Shown: piece by piece, positions 52,361-62,002 of the stretch | How the letters are laid out: each line of letters begins with the position of its first letter | Position numbering within the stretch: the first letter of the stretch is position 1 | Assembly (NCBI RefSeq): GCF_001302565.1 | Contig: NZ_CP012750.1 | Span: 3,844,001 to 3,908,000 of the forward strand | Direction of reading: 5' to 3' | DNA: 64,000 bases | From: Glutamicibacter halophytocola | GTDB lineage: Bacteria; Actinomycetota; Actinomycetes; Actinomycetales; Micrococcaceae | Made by a program: the position numbers and the translations under genes | Notes under the pieces: model-generated | Told to the model about the DNA's origin: nothing | What the model saw: the letters and a program-made list of their open reading frames with translations, nothing else | Database searches by the model: none

Positions 52361-54104
52361 TTCATCTGCCGGCGCCGATCAGCAGCCTATGACCGGAGCC
52401 ATGGACCTAGTCGCCGAACCTCCTGTGGAGCTGCATCACCAGCAAGGCAGGTCGCGCTCCAAGGTCTATGCCCTGATGGCCTCGGGCACCATGGTTTCGC
52501 GCCTGCTCGGTTTTGCCCGGACAGCGTTGCTGGCCATGGCCATCGGCTCGGTCACCTCGGTGGCCGACATCTTTGAAAAAGCCAACGTCATTCCGACGAT
52601 CATCTACATGCTGCTGGCCGGTGGCGTGTTCAACGTCGTGCTGATTCCCCAGCTGATCAAGGCATCCAAGGCCAAGGACCGAGGCGCAGCGTACACCTCC
52701 AAGCTGATTTCACTGACCGTGGTGGTGATGGGCGTCCTGACCCTGCTGCTCACCCTGGGCGCCAGGCCGCTGATCACCGCGCTGACCAACAACTGGTCCG
52801 AACCGATGATCGTGCTCGGCACGGCCTTCGCGTACTGGTCGCTGCCGCAGATCTTCTTCTACGGGCTCTACGCAGTCCTTGGCCAGGTGCTCAACGCCAA
52901 CGGCCGATTTGCCGCCTTCATGTGGGCGCCGGCCATCAACAACATCATCCAGCTCCTGGTCATCGGCGCTTTCATCCTCACCTTTGGCGCCTACACCTCG
53001 GGCGATCCGATGCAGGACTGGAGCTATCTGAAGACCGTGTGGCTCGCCGGCGGGGCGACCCTTGGCATCGTCATGCAGTCCCTGGTGCTGTTCTGGCCGC
53101 TGAAGAAGAGCGGGCTGAAGCTCACCCTCGACTTCGGCTGGCGTGGCATGGGCCTGCGCCACGTGGGCAAGCTGGCGATCTGGACGCTGGCCGCCATGGT
53201 CATCGGCAACCTCTCCTCGCTGCTGTACTCCAAGATCGTCTCCGGGGCGACCGCAGCGCGTGCCCAGTTGCCGGCCGAACAGGCGGCTTCGGTTGCTGGC
53301 GAGTATGCGCTGAACACATCCCAGCTGATCACGGTCTTGCCGCATTCCCTCTTCGCCCTGACCGTGGCCACGGTGCTGTTCAACGACTTCGCCCGGGCCT
53401 TCACCGAGAACCGCGTCTCCGATGTCGGCCAGCTGCTCAACCGGGGCATGCGCTCCACGGCCATCCCGATTGTCTTCTGCACCATCGTGTTCATTGTGCT
53501 CGCCGGCCCATTGGGGCGCCTCTTTGCCGGCTCCTCGGAAAACGCCGCCCAAGCCGCCGGTGCCCTGGGCCAGCTTTTGCTCCTGACCTCGCTGGGCCTG
53601 CCGTTCAAATCCCTGCAGTTCTTCATGCTGCGCGTGTTCTATGCCGAAGAAGATACCCGCACTCCAATGCTGATCCAGACCGCCACCGCGGCTCTCGGCT
53701 TGCTTCTTGCCTTCTCCGCCGCCGCACTGGTCGATCCGATGCATATTGCCGCGGCCATCGCTTTCATCTACGGCCTGACCAATGTGCTCGGCTGTATCGG
53801 CACCCATTATCTGGTTAAGCGCCGCTACGGCAGCTACGGTGTCACCTCGGTGATCGATACCTACGTCCGCGTGGGCTGGATGGCGACCATCGCTGGTGCG
53901 GTGGGTTCCCTGGTGCTGTGGATGCTGGGCGGATTCAGCTTCGGTTTCGCCTACAGCTCGCTGATTAACGCCATTATTTCGATCGTTCTGGTCGCCGGAA
54001 CCATGGGCGTGGTCTACATCGGATTGCTGCACAAGACCAAGGTCCCAGAGCTCCAAGGCTTCCTCGGCCCGATCCTTCGCAGAATCCCCGGATTCAAGAG
54101 CTGA
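52344..54104 (+). CDS. murJ: Lipid II flippase MurJ (MviN)
   Basis: A 586-residue MOP-superfamily membrane protein with about 14-15 hydrophobic segments. The start of the core reads ALMASGTMVSRLLGFARTALLAMAIGS; GGVFNVVLIPQL, a gene-family hallmark, follows. LNTSQLITVLPHSLFALTVATVLFNDFARAF and LLTSLGLPFKSLQFFMLRVFYAEEDTRTPM match conserved loops. It flips lipid II across the membrane for peptidoglycan synthesis. The N-terminus overlaps the Nudix gene. It ends shortly after the last helix. Confidence 0.95.
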   Translation: MTQVPNSSAGADQQPMTGAMDLVAEPPVELHHQQGRSRSKVYALMASGTMVSRLLGFARTALLAMAIGSVTSVADIFEKANVIPTIIYMLLAGGVFNVVLIPQLIKASKAKDRGAAYTSKLISLTVVVMGVLTLLLTLGARPLITALTNNWSEPMIVLGTAFAYWSLPQIFFYGLYAVLGQVLNANGRFAAFMWAPAINNIIQLLVIGAFILTFGAYTSGDPMQDWSYLKTVWLAGGATLGIVMQSLVLFWPLKKSGLKLTLDFGWRGMGLRHVGKLAIWTLAAMVIGNLSSLLYSKIVSGATAARAQLPAEQAASVAGEYALNTSQLITVLPHSLFALTVATVLFNDFARAFTENRVSDVGQLLNRGMRSTAIPIVFCTIVFIVLAGPLGRLFAGSSENAAQAAGALGQLLLLTSLGLPFKSLQFFMLRVFYAEEDTRTPMLIQTATAALGLLLAFSAAALVDPMHIAAAIAFIYGLTNVLGCIGTHYLVKRRYGSYGVTSVIDTYVRVGWMATIAGAVGSLVLWMLGGFSFGFAYSSLINAIISIVLVAGTMGVVYIGLLHKTKVPELQGFLGPILRRIPGFKS

Positions 54105-54229
54105 GAAACCTCTGAAACTTGCTAGTGATTCTGGGCAAATTGGCACCATTTAGGTTGCACCGACAGGTAACATGACTGGTGGTGGTCTCTGTACTGCCAC
54201 CGAAGAACAATCAACCCTTGGAGATGCAC

Positions 54230-55855
54230 GTGTCGCAGCCAATCGATGTCGGCTCTGTCCTCAGCGGCCGTTACCAGGTCACTGAGACTGTCCTTTCATC
54301 AGCTGAAGGTGATTTGGTACTCGGCGGCATTGACCAGGTCCTGAACAGATCCGTCAGCATCATGGTGGCTTCGACCGATAACTCCTCGCAGCTTGCGGCC
54401 AGCGCCCGCGAAATCGCCATGGGCGAGCGCGCCTCCAACGTCCAGGTCCTGGACCTTGGCATCACCGATGCCAACCAGACCTACCTCGTTGCCAACGTGG
54501 CACGATCCTCGGATTTGCTGGATCTGGTGCTGGAATCCGATGAGGCGCCCTATGTGGAGCCGTTCTTCACCGATACCCTCGGCACCGAGATCTTTGGCGA
54601 ATCCCGCCAGTCCGTGCCTGAAACCTATGAGGACGACAGCCAGTACTACGAGCAGTTGCAGTACGACGACGAGCAGCCGGAGCATCAGCGCAGGCTCGGC
54701 ACTGCCTTCTCCAGCGGCTTTGCTGGCCTGAAGCACCGCTTCGGCAAGAAGAACCAAGAGCAGCCCGCAGAGGAGCAGTTCGACCAGACTGCCCCGAACG
54801 AACAGGTAGCTGCCACCACCGCTACCCCGGTCACTCCCACCGAGCAGCCGGATACCGAAGGCCAGCCAGCGGTCACCCGTTTGGACGACGAAGACGACGA
54901 GCCAAATGTCACCGCCACTGCGGCTCTTGCCGCCGCTGCCCAGTCCAAGGGAGATGCGCCGGCCGCAGCCCGCCCTGAACAGCCTCAGGCCGAATCCGCC
55001 GAGAAGAAGCCAGAACAGGATCCGGCCGACGAAGATCGGAAGCCAGCCAAGAAGAAGGGTGGCGCAGCCATTGCCGGTGCGGCAGCAGCTGGCGCCGCGG
55101 CAGGAGCAGCAGCCAAGGCATCGACCTTCCCGGCAGCAGCCAAGAATGTACCTGCCCAAAGCGCAGCGGCTCCCGTCACCGATGAGGAAGAAGAGGAAAG
55201 CAGCTCGAAGGGCACCCGCCTGCTGGTTGGCGCCGTTCTGCTGATCGTCTTGATCCTTGCCGTCGTCTTCGCTTTCAACTTCCTCGGCGGAGACAAGAAC
55301 ACCACCGCAGACGGTCCGAGCGAAACGACGGAAGCCTCGCAGCCCTCGGAGACCGACAAGGCCGAGGAATCCACCGAGCCGACCCTGCCCAAGCCTGAAA
55401 TTTCGGACGTTTCACGTCTGGTTCCCGGCAATCAGCAGTTGAATGCGGAAACCGATGGCACCCTGTCAAACATGATCGATGGCAACGCCTCCAGCTCGTA
55501 CAACACCTACACGTACACCACCAGCAACTTCGGTGGCTTCGCATCGAACATGGTCTTCATCCTCGAGCTTGAAGACGAGTCAGCGATCTCCGAGGTGAAC
55601 TTGGACGGCCTGAATGCCACCGGCGGCGACTACGAGATCCTGGTCGGCGATTCCGACGATCTGGGAGACGCCAAGTCCGTAGCCAAGGGCTCGTTCTCCG
55701 GCCCATCGGTTTCCGTAACCGTGAAAGACGGCGACAAGGACTCCATGGAAGGCTCCTACGTCTTCCTGAACGTCACCGACCTGCCACGCAAGGCTTCGGG
55801 CGGCAACGAGTCCCGCCCATACGGCCTGCAAATCGGCGAGTTCTCCGCCAAGTAA
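54230..55855 (+). CDS. Pseudokinase-like single-pass membrane protein downstream of murJ
   Basis: A 541-residue protein from a GTG with GGAG six bases upstream. Residues 1-90 resemble the first lobe of a Ser/Thr kinase (VLSGRYQVTETVLSSAEGDLVLGGIDQVLNRSVSIMVAS), but no Gly-loop, catalytic HRD or DFG motif is seen. A long acidic, Ala/Pro/Gln-rich linker follows. One membrane helix (TRLLVGAVLLIVLILAVVFAF) precedes an extracellular beta-sandwich (DVSRLVPGNQ to FSAK) like a discoidin domain. In mycobacteria the same modules are fused to MurJ; here they form a separate gene, probably helping to regulate MurJ. Confidence 0.75.
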   Translation: MSQPIDVGSVLSGRYQVTETVLSSAEGDLVLGGIDQVLNRSVSIMVASTDNSSQLAASAREIAMGERASNVQVLDLGITDANQTYLVANVARSSDLLDLVLESDEAPYVEPFFTDTLGTEIFGESRQSVPETYEDDSQYYEQLQYDDEQPEHQRRLGTAFSSGFAGLKHRFGKKNQEQPAEEQFDQTAPNEQVAATTATPVTPTEQPDTEGQPAVTRLDDEDDEPNVTATAALAAAAQSKGDAPAAARPEQPQAESAEKKPEQDPADEDRKPAKKKGGAAIAGAAAAGAAAGAAAKASTFPAAAKNVPAQSAAAPVTDEEEEESSSKGTRLLVGAVLLIVLILAVVFAFNFLGGDKNTTADGPSETTEASQPSETDKAEESTEPTLPKPEISDVSRLVPGNQQLNAETDGTLSNMIDGNASSSYNTYTYTTSNFGGFASNMVFILELEDESAISEVNLDGLNATGGDYEILVGDSDDLGDAKSVAKGSFSGPSVSVTVKDGDKDSMEGSYVFLNVTDLPRKASGGNESRPYGLQIGEFSAK

Positions 55856-55862
55856 CAGAAGC

Positions 55863-55888
55863 GGAATTTTTTAGCAAAGCCATACGTT
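55863..55888 (+). promoter_or_regulatory. SigR/SigH-type promoter of trxB-trxA
   Basis: GGAAT (55863-55867) and GTT (55886-55888) are separated by exactly 18 bases, the thiol-stress ECF sigma consensus of actinobacteria (GGAAT-N18/19-GTT). It sits in the gap before trxB, a classical SigR/SigH target. Confidence 0.75.
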
Positions 55889-55925
55889 GAGGTGGATAGT
55901 GAGGTAAAGCCTCGCTATCCACCTC
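55889..55925 (+). promoter_or_regulatory. 16-bp hairpin in the trxB leader
   Basis: GAGGTGGATAGTGAGG and CCTCGCTATCCACCTC pair with one wobble around loop TAAAG. It begins right after the SigR-like -10 element, so it would be at or near the 5' end of the transcript. There is no T-run; it may stabilise the mRNA, affect start efficiency or bind a regulator. Confidence 0.6.
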
Positions 55926-55955
55926 GCACTATTAGGACGAAAGGGTTCTACCCCC

Positions 55956-56921
55956 GTGACATCAGCACAGAACGACGAAATCCGCGACGTAATCATCGTC
56001 GGCTCCGGCCCGTCGGGTTATACCGCTGCGATTTACACCGCGCGTGCGAACCTGAAACCACTGGTCATCGCAGGGTCAGTCACCGCCGGCGGCGAACTGA
56101 TGAACACCACGGACGTGGAGAACTTCCCAGGCTTCCCCGAGGGAATCATGGGCCCGGACCTGATGGACAACATGCAGAAGCAGGCCGAGCGCTTTGGCGC
56201 CGAGATCCTCTTCGATGATGTCACCGCGATGGACCTCGCAGGCGAGATCAAGACCCTGTCCCTGGCCGACGGCACCATCTACCAGGCCCGCACCGTGATC
56301 ATCTCCACCGGCTCCGCCTACCGCGAACTGGGCCTGGACGACGAGAAGCGCCTCTCCGGCCACGGTGTCTCCTGGTGCGCTACCTGCGACGGTTTCTTCT
56401 TCCGCGAGCAGAACATCGCCGTGATCGGCGGCGGTGACTCAGCCATGGAAGAAGCCCTGTTCCTGACCAAGTTCGCTGCCAAGGTCACCGTGGTGCACCG
56501 CCGCAGCGAGCTGCGCGCATCGAAGATCATGGCTGAGCGCGCCCTGGCGCACGAGAAGATCGACTTCGTGTGGGATTCCGAGGTCGTTGGCATCAACGGC
56601 GAGGACAAGGTTCAGAGCATCGAGCTGAACAACCTCGTCAACGGCGCCAAGAGCACCTTGGATGTCACCGGCATCTTCGTTGCCATTGGCAACGACCCAC
56701 GTGTTGATCTGGTCAAGGATCAGCTCGAGCTGACTTCCGAGGGCACCATTGCCGTCGAAGGACGCACCTCGAAGACTTCGCTGCCAGGTGTATTTGCTGC
56801 CGGCGATGTTATCGATTCCACCTACCGCCAGGCAATTACCGCAGCTGCTTCCGGCTGCGCGGCTGCACAGGACGTGGAGCACTACCTGGCTAACGTCAAC
56901 GAGACTGTAGCTACCATCTAA
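55956..56921 (+). CDS. trxB: Thioredoxin reductase
   Basis: A 321-residue NADPH-dependent flavoprotein that reduces thioredoxin. The FAD site is IIVGSGPSGYTAAIYTARA, the redox-active disulfide CATC at residues 141-144, the NADPH site AVIGGGDSAMEEALFL, and VFAAGDVIDSTYRQAITAAASGC the C-terminal FAD block. It starts at GTG. Operon with trxA, 29 bp downstream, under a SigR/SigH-like promoter. Confidence 0.97.
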   Translation: MTSAQNDEIRDVIIVGSGPSGYTAAIYTARANLKPLVIAGSVTAGGELMNTTDVENFPGFPEGIMGPDLMDNMQKQAERFGAEILFDDVTAMDLAGEIKTLSLADGTIYQARTVIISTGSAYRELGLDDEKRLSGHGVSWCATCDGFFFREQNIAVIGGGDSAMEEALFLTKFAAKVTVVHRRSELRASKIMAERALAHEKIDFVWDSEVVGINGEDKVQSIELNNLVNGAKSTLDVTGIFVAIGNDPRVDLVKDQLELTSEGTIAVEGRTSKTSLPGVFAAGDVIDSTYRQAITAAASGCAAAQDVEHYLANVNETVATI

Positions 56922-56950
56922 TTAGTTTTCCCAGAAAGGGGTTCTCTCTT

Positions 56951-57274
56951 ATGAGCAACGCAAAAGCAGTAACTGAAGCAACCTTCCAGAGCGAAGTTCT
57001 GGATGCCGAAAAGCCAGTCATCGTCGATTTCTGGGCAGAGTGGTGCGGCCCTTGCCGCCAGCTGGGTCCAGTTCTGGATCAGATCGCCGTGGAGCACGCG
57101 GCCAAGGTAGACGTCGTCAAGGTCAACGTTGACGAGAACCAGGGCATCGCGGCCAAGTACGGTATCACCAGCATCCCAGCTGTTTACGTCTTCAAGGGTG
57201 GCGAGCACGTTGCCACCTCGATCGGTGCCAAGCCAAAGGCTGTCATCGAGAAGGACTTCGCAGACTACCTGTAA
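56951..57274 (+). CDS. trxA: Thioredoxin
   Basis: A 107-residue thioredoxin with the active site WCGPC at residues 31-35 and the cis-Pro loop GITSIPAVYVFKGGE. It is the reduced partner of trxB next door. An AAAGGGG site precedes the ATG. A strong terminator follows. Confidence 0.98.
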   Translation: MSNAKAVTEATFQSEVLDAEKPVIVDFWAEWCGPCRQLGPVLDQIAVEHAAKVDVVKVNVDENQGIAAKYGITSIPAVYVFKGGEHVATSIGAKPKAVIEKDFADYL

Positions 57275-57295
57275 GTCCTGCACAAGATCTGAGAT

Positions 57296-57325
57296 AGGGA
57301 CCGGCCGTCGGCCGGTCCCTTTTTC
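57296..57325 (+). terminator. Intrinsic terminator after trxA
   Basis: AGGGACCGGCC and its exact complement, loop GTC, followed by TTTTTC. It ends the murJ-trxB-trxA direction of transcription. Confidence 0.95.
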
Positions 57326-60300
57326 AGTGTCTGGAGGTTTCCTCATACCCTAGCTGGGGTCAGGCTTGATCTGACAGCAGTTCTGGACCGGATCTGACGA
57401 ATATTTGATGAAATGAAAATTGATCCTATTGTTTTTCATGATTCTGGCAATATTTTCCTGCCACCGGCCGGCTCTACAGCGATTTTCCTTCCTGCACCTG
57501 ACAGGTTGGTCTTCTCTCCCACGAAAATCATTCACAATTCTGTTCGGCACACGACACGACCAGCAGCGGAGACTTTCTAAGCCCCTTGCCGGAGAGTCTG
57601 GAACTTCAAGTTTGTGCAAACATCAAAACTTGGATCCACCGATGGAGAGGACACCGCCTGAGAAATGTTCCCTTCTACACTTTTTGTCCCCCAGGGATCA
57701 AAGGTCGCCAAGGGACTTTCCAGTCTTCGAGCACGCCACTTCTCGTGCGAGTCCACAAGTTAACGCTGTCGGTAGAATGCTGGTCGCTAATGGTGGCCGA
57801 AAAGTGAACCTTCCAGGATAGGAATGTTATCTCTTGCGAAGATCGATCCCTGCGACGCAGGCTCGTAGTGGAGGGGTATCCCAAGGCATGTATCGCAAGC
57901 GGCCTCGACCTCTACACACCGTTGTCACCAAGCCCGCAGTCTTGGCCAGACTCTCTAGTGGCAAACGAAACCGATCAAGACTACGTTCGACGTGTACACC
58001 CCACGAGTGCGGGAGCTGCAAAAGGTGCATCATTTTCTCCAGCGACGACGATCGCTGGAAAGATCCGCTTGCCCGGGCCGGAGCGATATTTTCGGGAGCA
58101 GGTATCCACGACCTGCCTGAGCAGCGGACTGTCGAACCAAGCCGACAGATAATCCCCAGATGCGATACCGATGGCCTACTGATCCGCATCTGGAACCCTC
58201 GCCACCACGTGAATCTTGTTTCAAACCAGTCGAATCCAGATAACGGGCCTGGCGCCGGCATGGACATCTGCCACGCCAAGGACCTGGAGCAGTTCAGGTG
58301 TCCTCTGGGCGCCCGTTTGGAACGGTAGCCTCACCACGACCGCGCCTGTCCCAGGGCATCTAGGATCGATGCAATGGGCACTACGCAGCCTCACTCATTC
58401 CATGATCCTGTTTCACCACGCTTGGTGGCTTCAATGAGCAGTTCTGTAATTGGACGACAACAGCCAACGCCCGTACCATGCGTTCTTGCCGGCCATCCCA
58501 TTGGATCTGATTGGCGCTGTTCATGTCGCCGTCGCCGTTATCCGGTGTGAGCACGCAACGCTGACCTTGACGAGCGATGTATCTGTCTCGGGGTGTGGTG
58601 CCGTGTTCATCGATGGCCGTGATCCTGCGGCATTGATTGACGGGATGCTTCACCTTGGCCAAGTCGTGGCCGCGCGTGGTCGATTCTGACGGCTGAAAGG
58701 CAACATGCTGATGCTTTTCTACCGGTAGCAGCGAAGCTAGGACGGAACCAGACCGCCAAGTCCAGTTCATTTTTCGACCGCCGTTGCCGTTCAGTTCCAA
58801 GCTGCCTTCTCCGCAACGTTCAGATCACACTTTGCCCCATGCCTATTGCGAACTCGGAAACGAGATAACTGCTTCGTGGTGCATTTTGACGTTCCTACTA
58901 TCGCTTCTTCAAAGGCAGCTGTTCTAAAGTCCGGTGTATCAAAGTTTCCGTTTTTACCGCTCCCCCTGCCCCACGTTTGGTACCCCCGGCATTCTCCAGT
59001 AGCCAACCTGGATCGAGAGATGGAACCGCCCTAGCCACAGTCCGTCGTTCAGTTCAGCAACTCCAGTCCCGAAATCGGTTATCCCCTCGATCACCGTGTC
59101 TTCAACACTGCCTTTCGATTTTGTCTCGTCTGCCGAAGCGGGATCGCTTACAGGTTTGAGTCGTCTGGGAACCTCTTCAGGTCGTTCTGATCCGCGCATC
59201 AATACCAACTCGTCGATGGTGGACTGGCCGGAGGGTGTCGACCAGAATCTTTGCTAGACCTGGTTCCGGACAAGGCTCGTAAACCTGTACTGTTTCGATT
59301 TCCTGGTGCCGCATCTCCGGGGAATGTCGCAAAAGCCGATGGCCGCAGGTCCGCACCGATCGATGCTCGCGAGTGATCTAAAGCTTGCCCAGAGGGACAA
59401 ACGCAATGATCGGCTCCTCCCCTGATGAAATCGTTCTCCCGTGTACGCAAGGCACCGAATCTAGCTCAATACGGACCTTGCCCGGATTGCTGCAAGATCG
59501 CCTGCGCTCATCCGTGACCAAAACCCTCCAAGTTCTTCCAGCTGCATCAGCGAGCAGGGTTTCTGTATTAGTAGCTCTGGTTAAGGCAGTGCAGGCAGGT
59601 CTTGCAGATGCGCGCTAGACCCGAGGCTGGTTCATATCCTGCTCACACCATCGTTGATCCTCCTGTCAGCCACACGCGGTCGGCACACCGAGGTACGCGG
59701 GCACTAAGAGGCCTTGTATCCCTCCCTGCGTCCCTAAAGAGTCTCGTCGGGCACTCTGGGTGGATCATTGACGCTGCACAGCCCCTGAGGGTTTGCAGTA
59801 GCCCGAGATGGATTCTCACCCCAATCCCCGCCCCTGCTCTGATGAGGCCGTCGGGGCCCAGCGAGCACCTTTTGTCCTCTGCCGTTCTCGTGGGTCTGTT
59901 GTCTCTTAGATGGGCACCTGTCAGGTTCATGGAAGCAGAATCAAATACACGCAGCCCTAGGAAATCGAAGCCAAGTTCTTGAAATGATACTTGGAACAAT
60001 TAGGGGTCAACGAGGAAAGCATGAGTGGATTGGCTTCGTCTAAAAGTCCTGATTATCTATCATCGTTGGTTCCAGCACAGCCATGAGCCCCTTCGTGGGG
60101 ATTCCCATCAGCGCCCAAAGTACCAGGATCCGTTGGCATCGATACGATGCAATTCCGGAGAACCTTCATCCCTGCATGCAGTCGTCGGGGTGCTCGGATC
60201 TGTTGCATTCGAAGTCCTGTCCTGCCAGATACTAAATTGAGACTAGACCCAGTCGATATGGTGCACCACTTGTCCTAAGCGATATCAAATCATCATCGAT

Positions 60301-60367
60301 TATCACGACTCATCGAGATCTACCGTTTCTTATCTATCGATGGTCACCTAGCACGCCAAGTCCGCCA

Positions 60368-60383
60368 TGTTTCACGTGAAACG
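60368..60383. promoter_or_regulatory. parS site 1
   Basis: TGTTTCACGTGAAACG, one mismatch at the last base from the ParB-binding consensus TGTTTCACGTGAAACA. Confidence 0.9.
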
Positions 60384-60431
60384 GTGACCTGCTGATGACT
60401 GAACTTTATTGGCATCGCCCAGGAGAATTGA

Positions 60432-60447
60432 TGTTTCACGTGAAACG
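60432..60447. promoter_or_regulatory. parS site 2
   Basis: TGTTTCACGTGAAACG, the same variant as site 1 and 64 bp away from it. Confidence 0.9.
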
Positions 60448-61594
60448 GGAACACCTTCAGATCTCCAAGGAGAACCCTTCGAGTTCCCGTCGGTTCATCA
60501 AACGGTGTTCTGTTTGCATTGAACTCAACTATGAATTCTCGTCACGGGGCTTCCAAAAATCCTGGTGCTGATTTCATCTGTCGTCCAGGACTTATCAGAT
60601 TGATGGCAAAGAACTACGAATCTGCGATTGCGGTCTATCTGGGGAACTATTCGGAGATCAAAACAGAGCTGCATGAGCTGCGGCATTCACGGTTGCTTCT
60701 GTGGCGTTTCTGCAACTGGCCATCGGTCCAAGGATCGTGAACCTTTTGAAACAGTTTGCAAGCAGTTTTCAAAATTAACCACTAGCAAGACCCCCTTCCT
60801 GCCACTCCCCCGGCTCTAAGTCAGGTTCGCAATACGCTGGCTACGAATTCCATCGACAACCGGCGCTCGGCATTGGGTATCAATATAACTCTCGAATGTG
60901 AATCTGCTCCTCGATCCCGGTCCTATGTCCAACTGCCTTAGCGAAAAGGATCTGCAGGAAATTAACTTTATACGTCCCTCGCCTCAAGGAAACCCAGCGC
61001 CTTCCCAAAGACAGTCAACGGACAATTTCCAAGATGAATTTGCGCAGCTTCTCCCGTTTGCCAATCAGAAGGACCTGCCAAGCTTCGCAAGGTTCTGGCA
61101 ACGCTAGGCTGAAGGTACATCCCCTCAGAAGTTGTGACGTCGATAGGCGGAGGAGAAATTTCTAAAGAAGGTCCACCTCCTTCTTCATTACATCGATATT
61201 GCCAGTCTTCCTTAGGCAAACAATCATCAGAACTATCCGCCTGGATGACGCAGAGTGCTCAAGAGCTGCAATACGATCTGTTCTGCAGCATTCGCTCCAG
61301 TAATGGCGTCGTTGCTCTGCTGACAGTCTTTACAACTGCAAGCAACATCGCGCGAAGATTTGCTCATCGTTCGGCCAAACGCATTCATTACTCACGACAT
61401 CGAGGCCAGGTTTCCAAAGGCAGGTGCCTGGCAGGATTCTTTCTCGGTGCGAACTACACGTCCAACCCATTTTCGGGTGTTGGCGCAAGGCTGGCATACT
61501 CTAGAATTTTTCAGCGACACTAACTCTCGCTCTCGTCTGGAAATCTGGAATCTCAATGGATTATTGGTTGGCAGGAGTTACCTAGACAGTTTCT

Positions 61595-61610
61595 TGTTTC
61601 ACGTGAAACA
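61595..61610. promoter_or_regulatory. parS site 3
   Basis: TGTTTCACGTGAAACA, a perfect match to the consensus, in the non-coding region before parB. Confidence 0.93.
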
Positions 61611-61928
61611 CCGGATCGCAGGCACGGCCTTATGCATTTGCTTTAAAGGGCTTGCGCCCGTAGGCGCCGGGAGATGGTGGGGTCTAGCTGCAACCGAGGC
61701 ACGGTATTACCCAAATGATTCAATTCCTGGAAGAGCGGCAATGCCGCATTTGAATTCAACTGTTCTCCTCTCGCAAACCGCATCTCAACTTTGAGACGCG
61801 TTTGGGACGAGAGTTCGACTGCCCAGGGAATATCAAATCAGGCAACTAGATTGGCTCAGCTCGACAACCCTCCCCCGGAGTCGATGTGACTCATGAAGGT
61901 CTGCCTTGGAGAACAATCATCGTCATAC

Positions 61929-61944
61929 AGTTTCACGTGAAACA
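61929..61944. promoter_or_regulatory. parS site 4
   Basis: AGTTTCACGTGAAACA, one mismatch at the first base; 39 bp from site 5. Confidence 0.88.
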
Positions 61945-61954
61945 TCCCCAAACG

Positions 61955-61996
61955 CAGACAGGGCGCATGTTTCACGTGAAACATGCGCCCTGTCTG
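61955..61996. terminator. Perfect 42-bp palindrome with embedded parS (site 5) at the end of parB
   Basis: Arms of 21 bp (CAGACAGGGCGCATGTTTCAC and complement) meet without a loop. The central 16 bp (61968-61983) are a perfect parS. The palindrome lies 6 bp beyond the parB stop on the minus strand and could act as a transcription terminator or mRNA-end hairpin as well as a ParB loading site. No T-run follows. Confidence 0.85.
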
Positions 61997-62002
61997 AAGA
62001 AA

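Larger units (their letters stand above)
57330..61954. other. About 4.6 kb without a convincing gene (decayed region beside parB)
   Basis: All six frames are broken by stops at short intervals, no frame has a ribosome binding site with family-like protein, and the base composition is visibly poorer in G+C than on either side. The stretch contains parS sites at 60368, 60432, 61595 and 61929. Faint resemblances to coding DNA remain on the plus strand: near 58216-58325 (PDNGPGAG...DLEQF) an amidase-like start, and near 59475-59615 (IRTLPGL...LVALVKA) the end of a D-Ala-D-Ala ligase. Both are too weak to annotate. Confidence 0.6.

Noticed and set aside
57834..58328. Open frames of 118-164 codons in the region between trxA and parB.
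   Set aside because: No ribosome binding sites, no domains, and composition unlike neighbouring genes. Treated as decayed or non-coding DNA.
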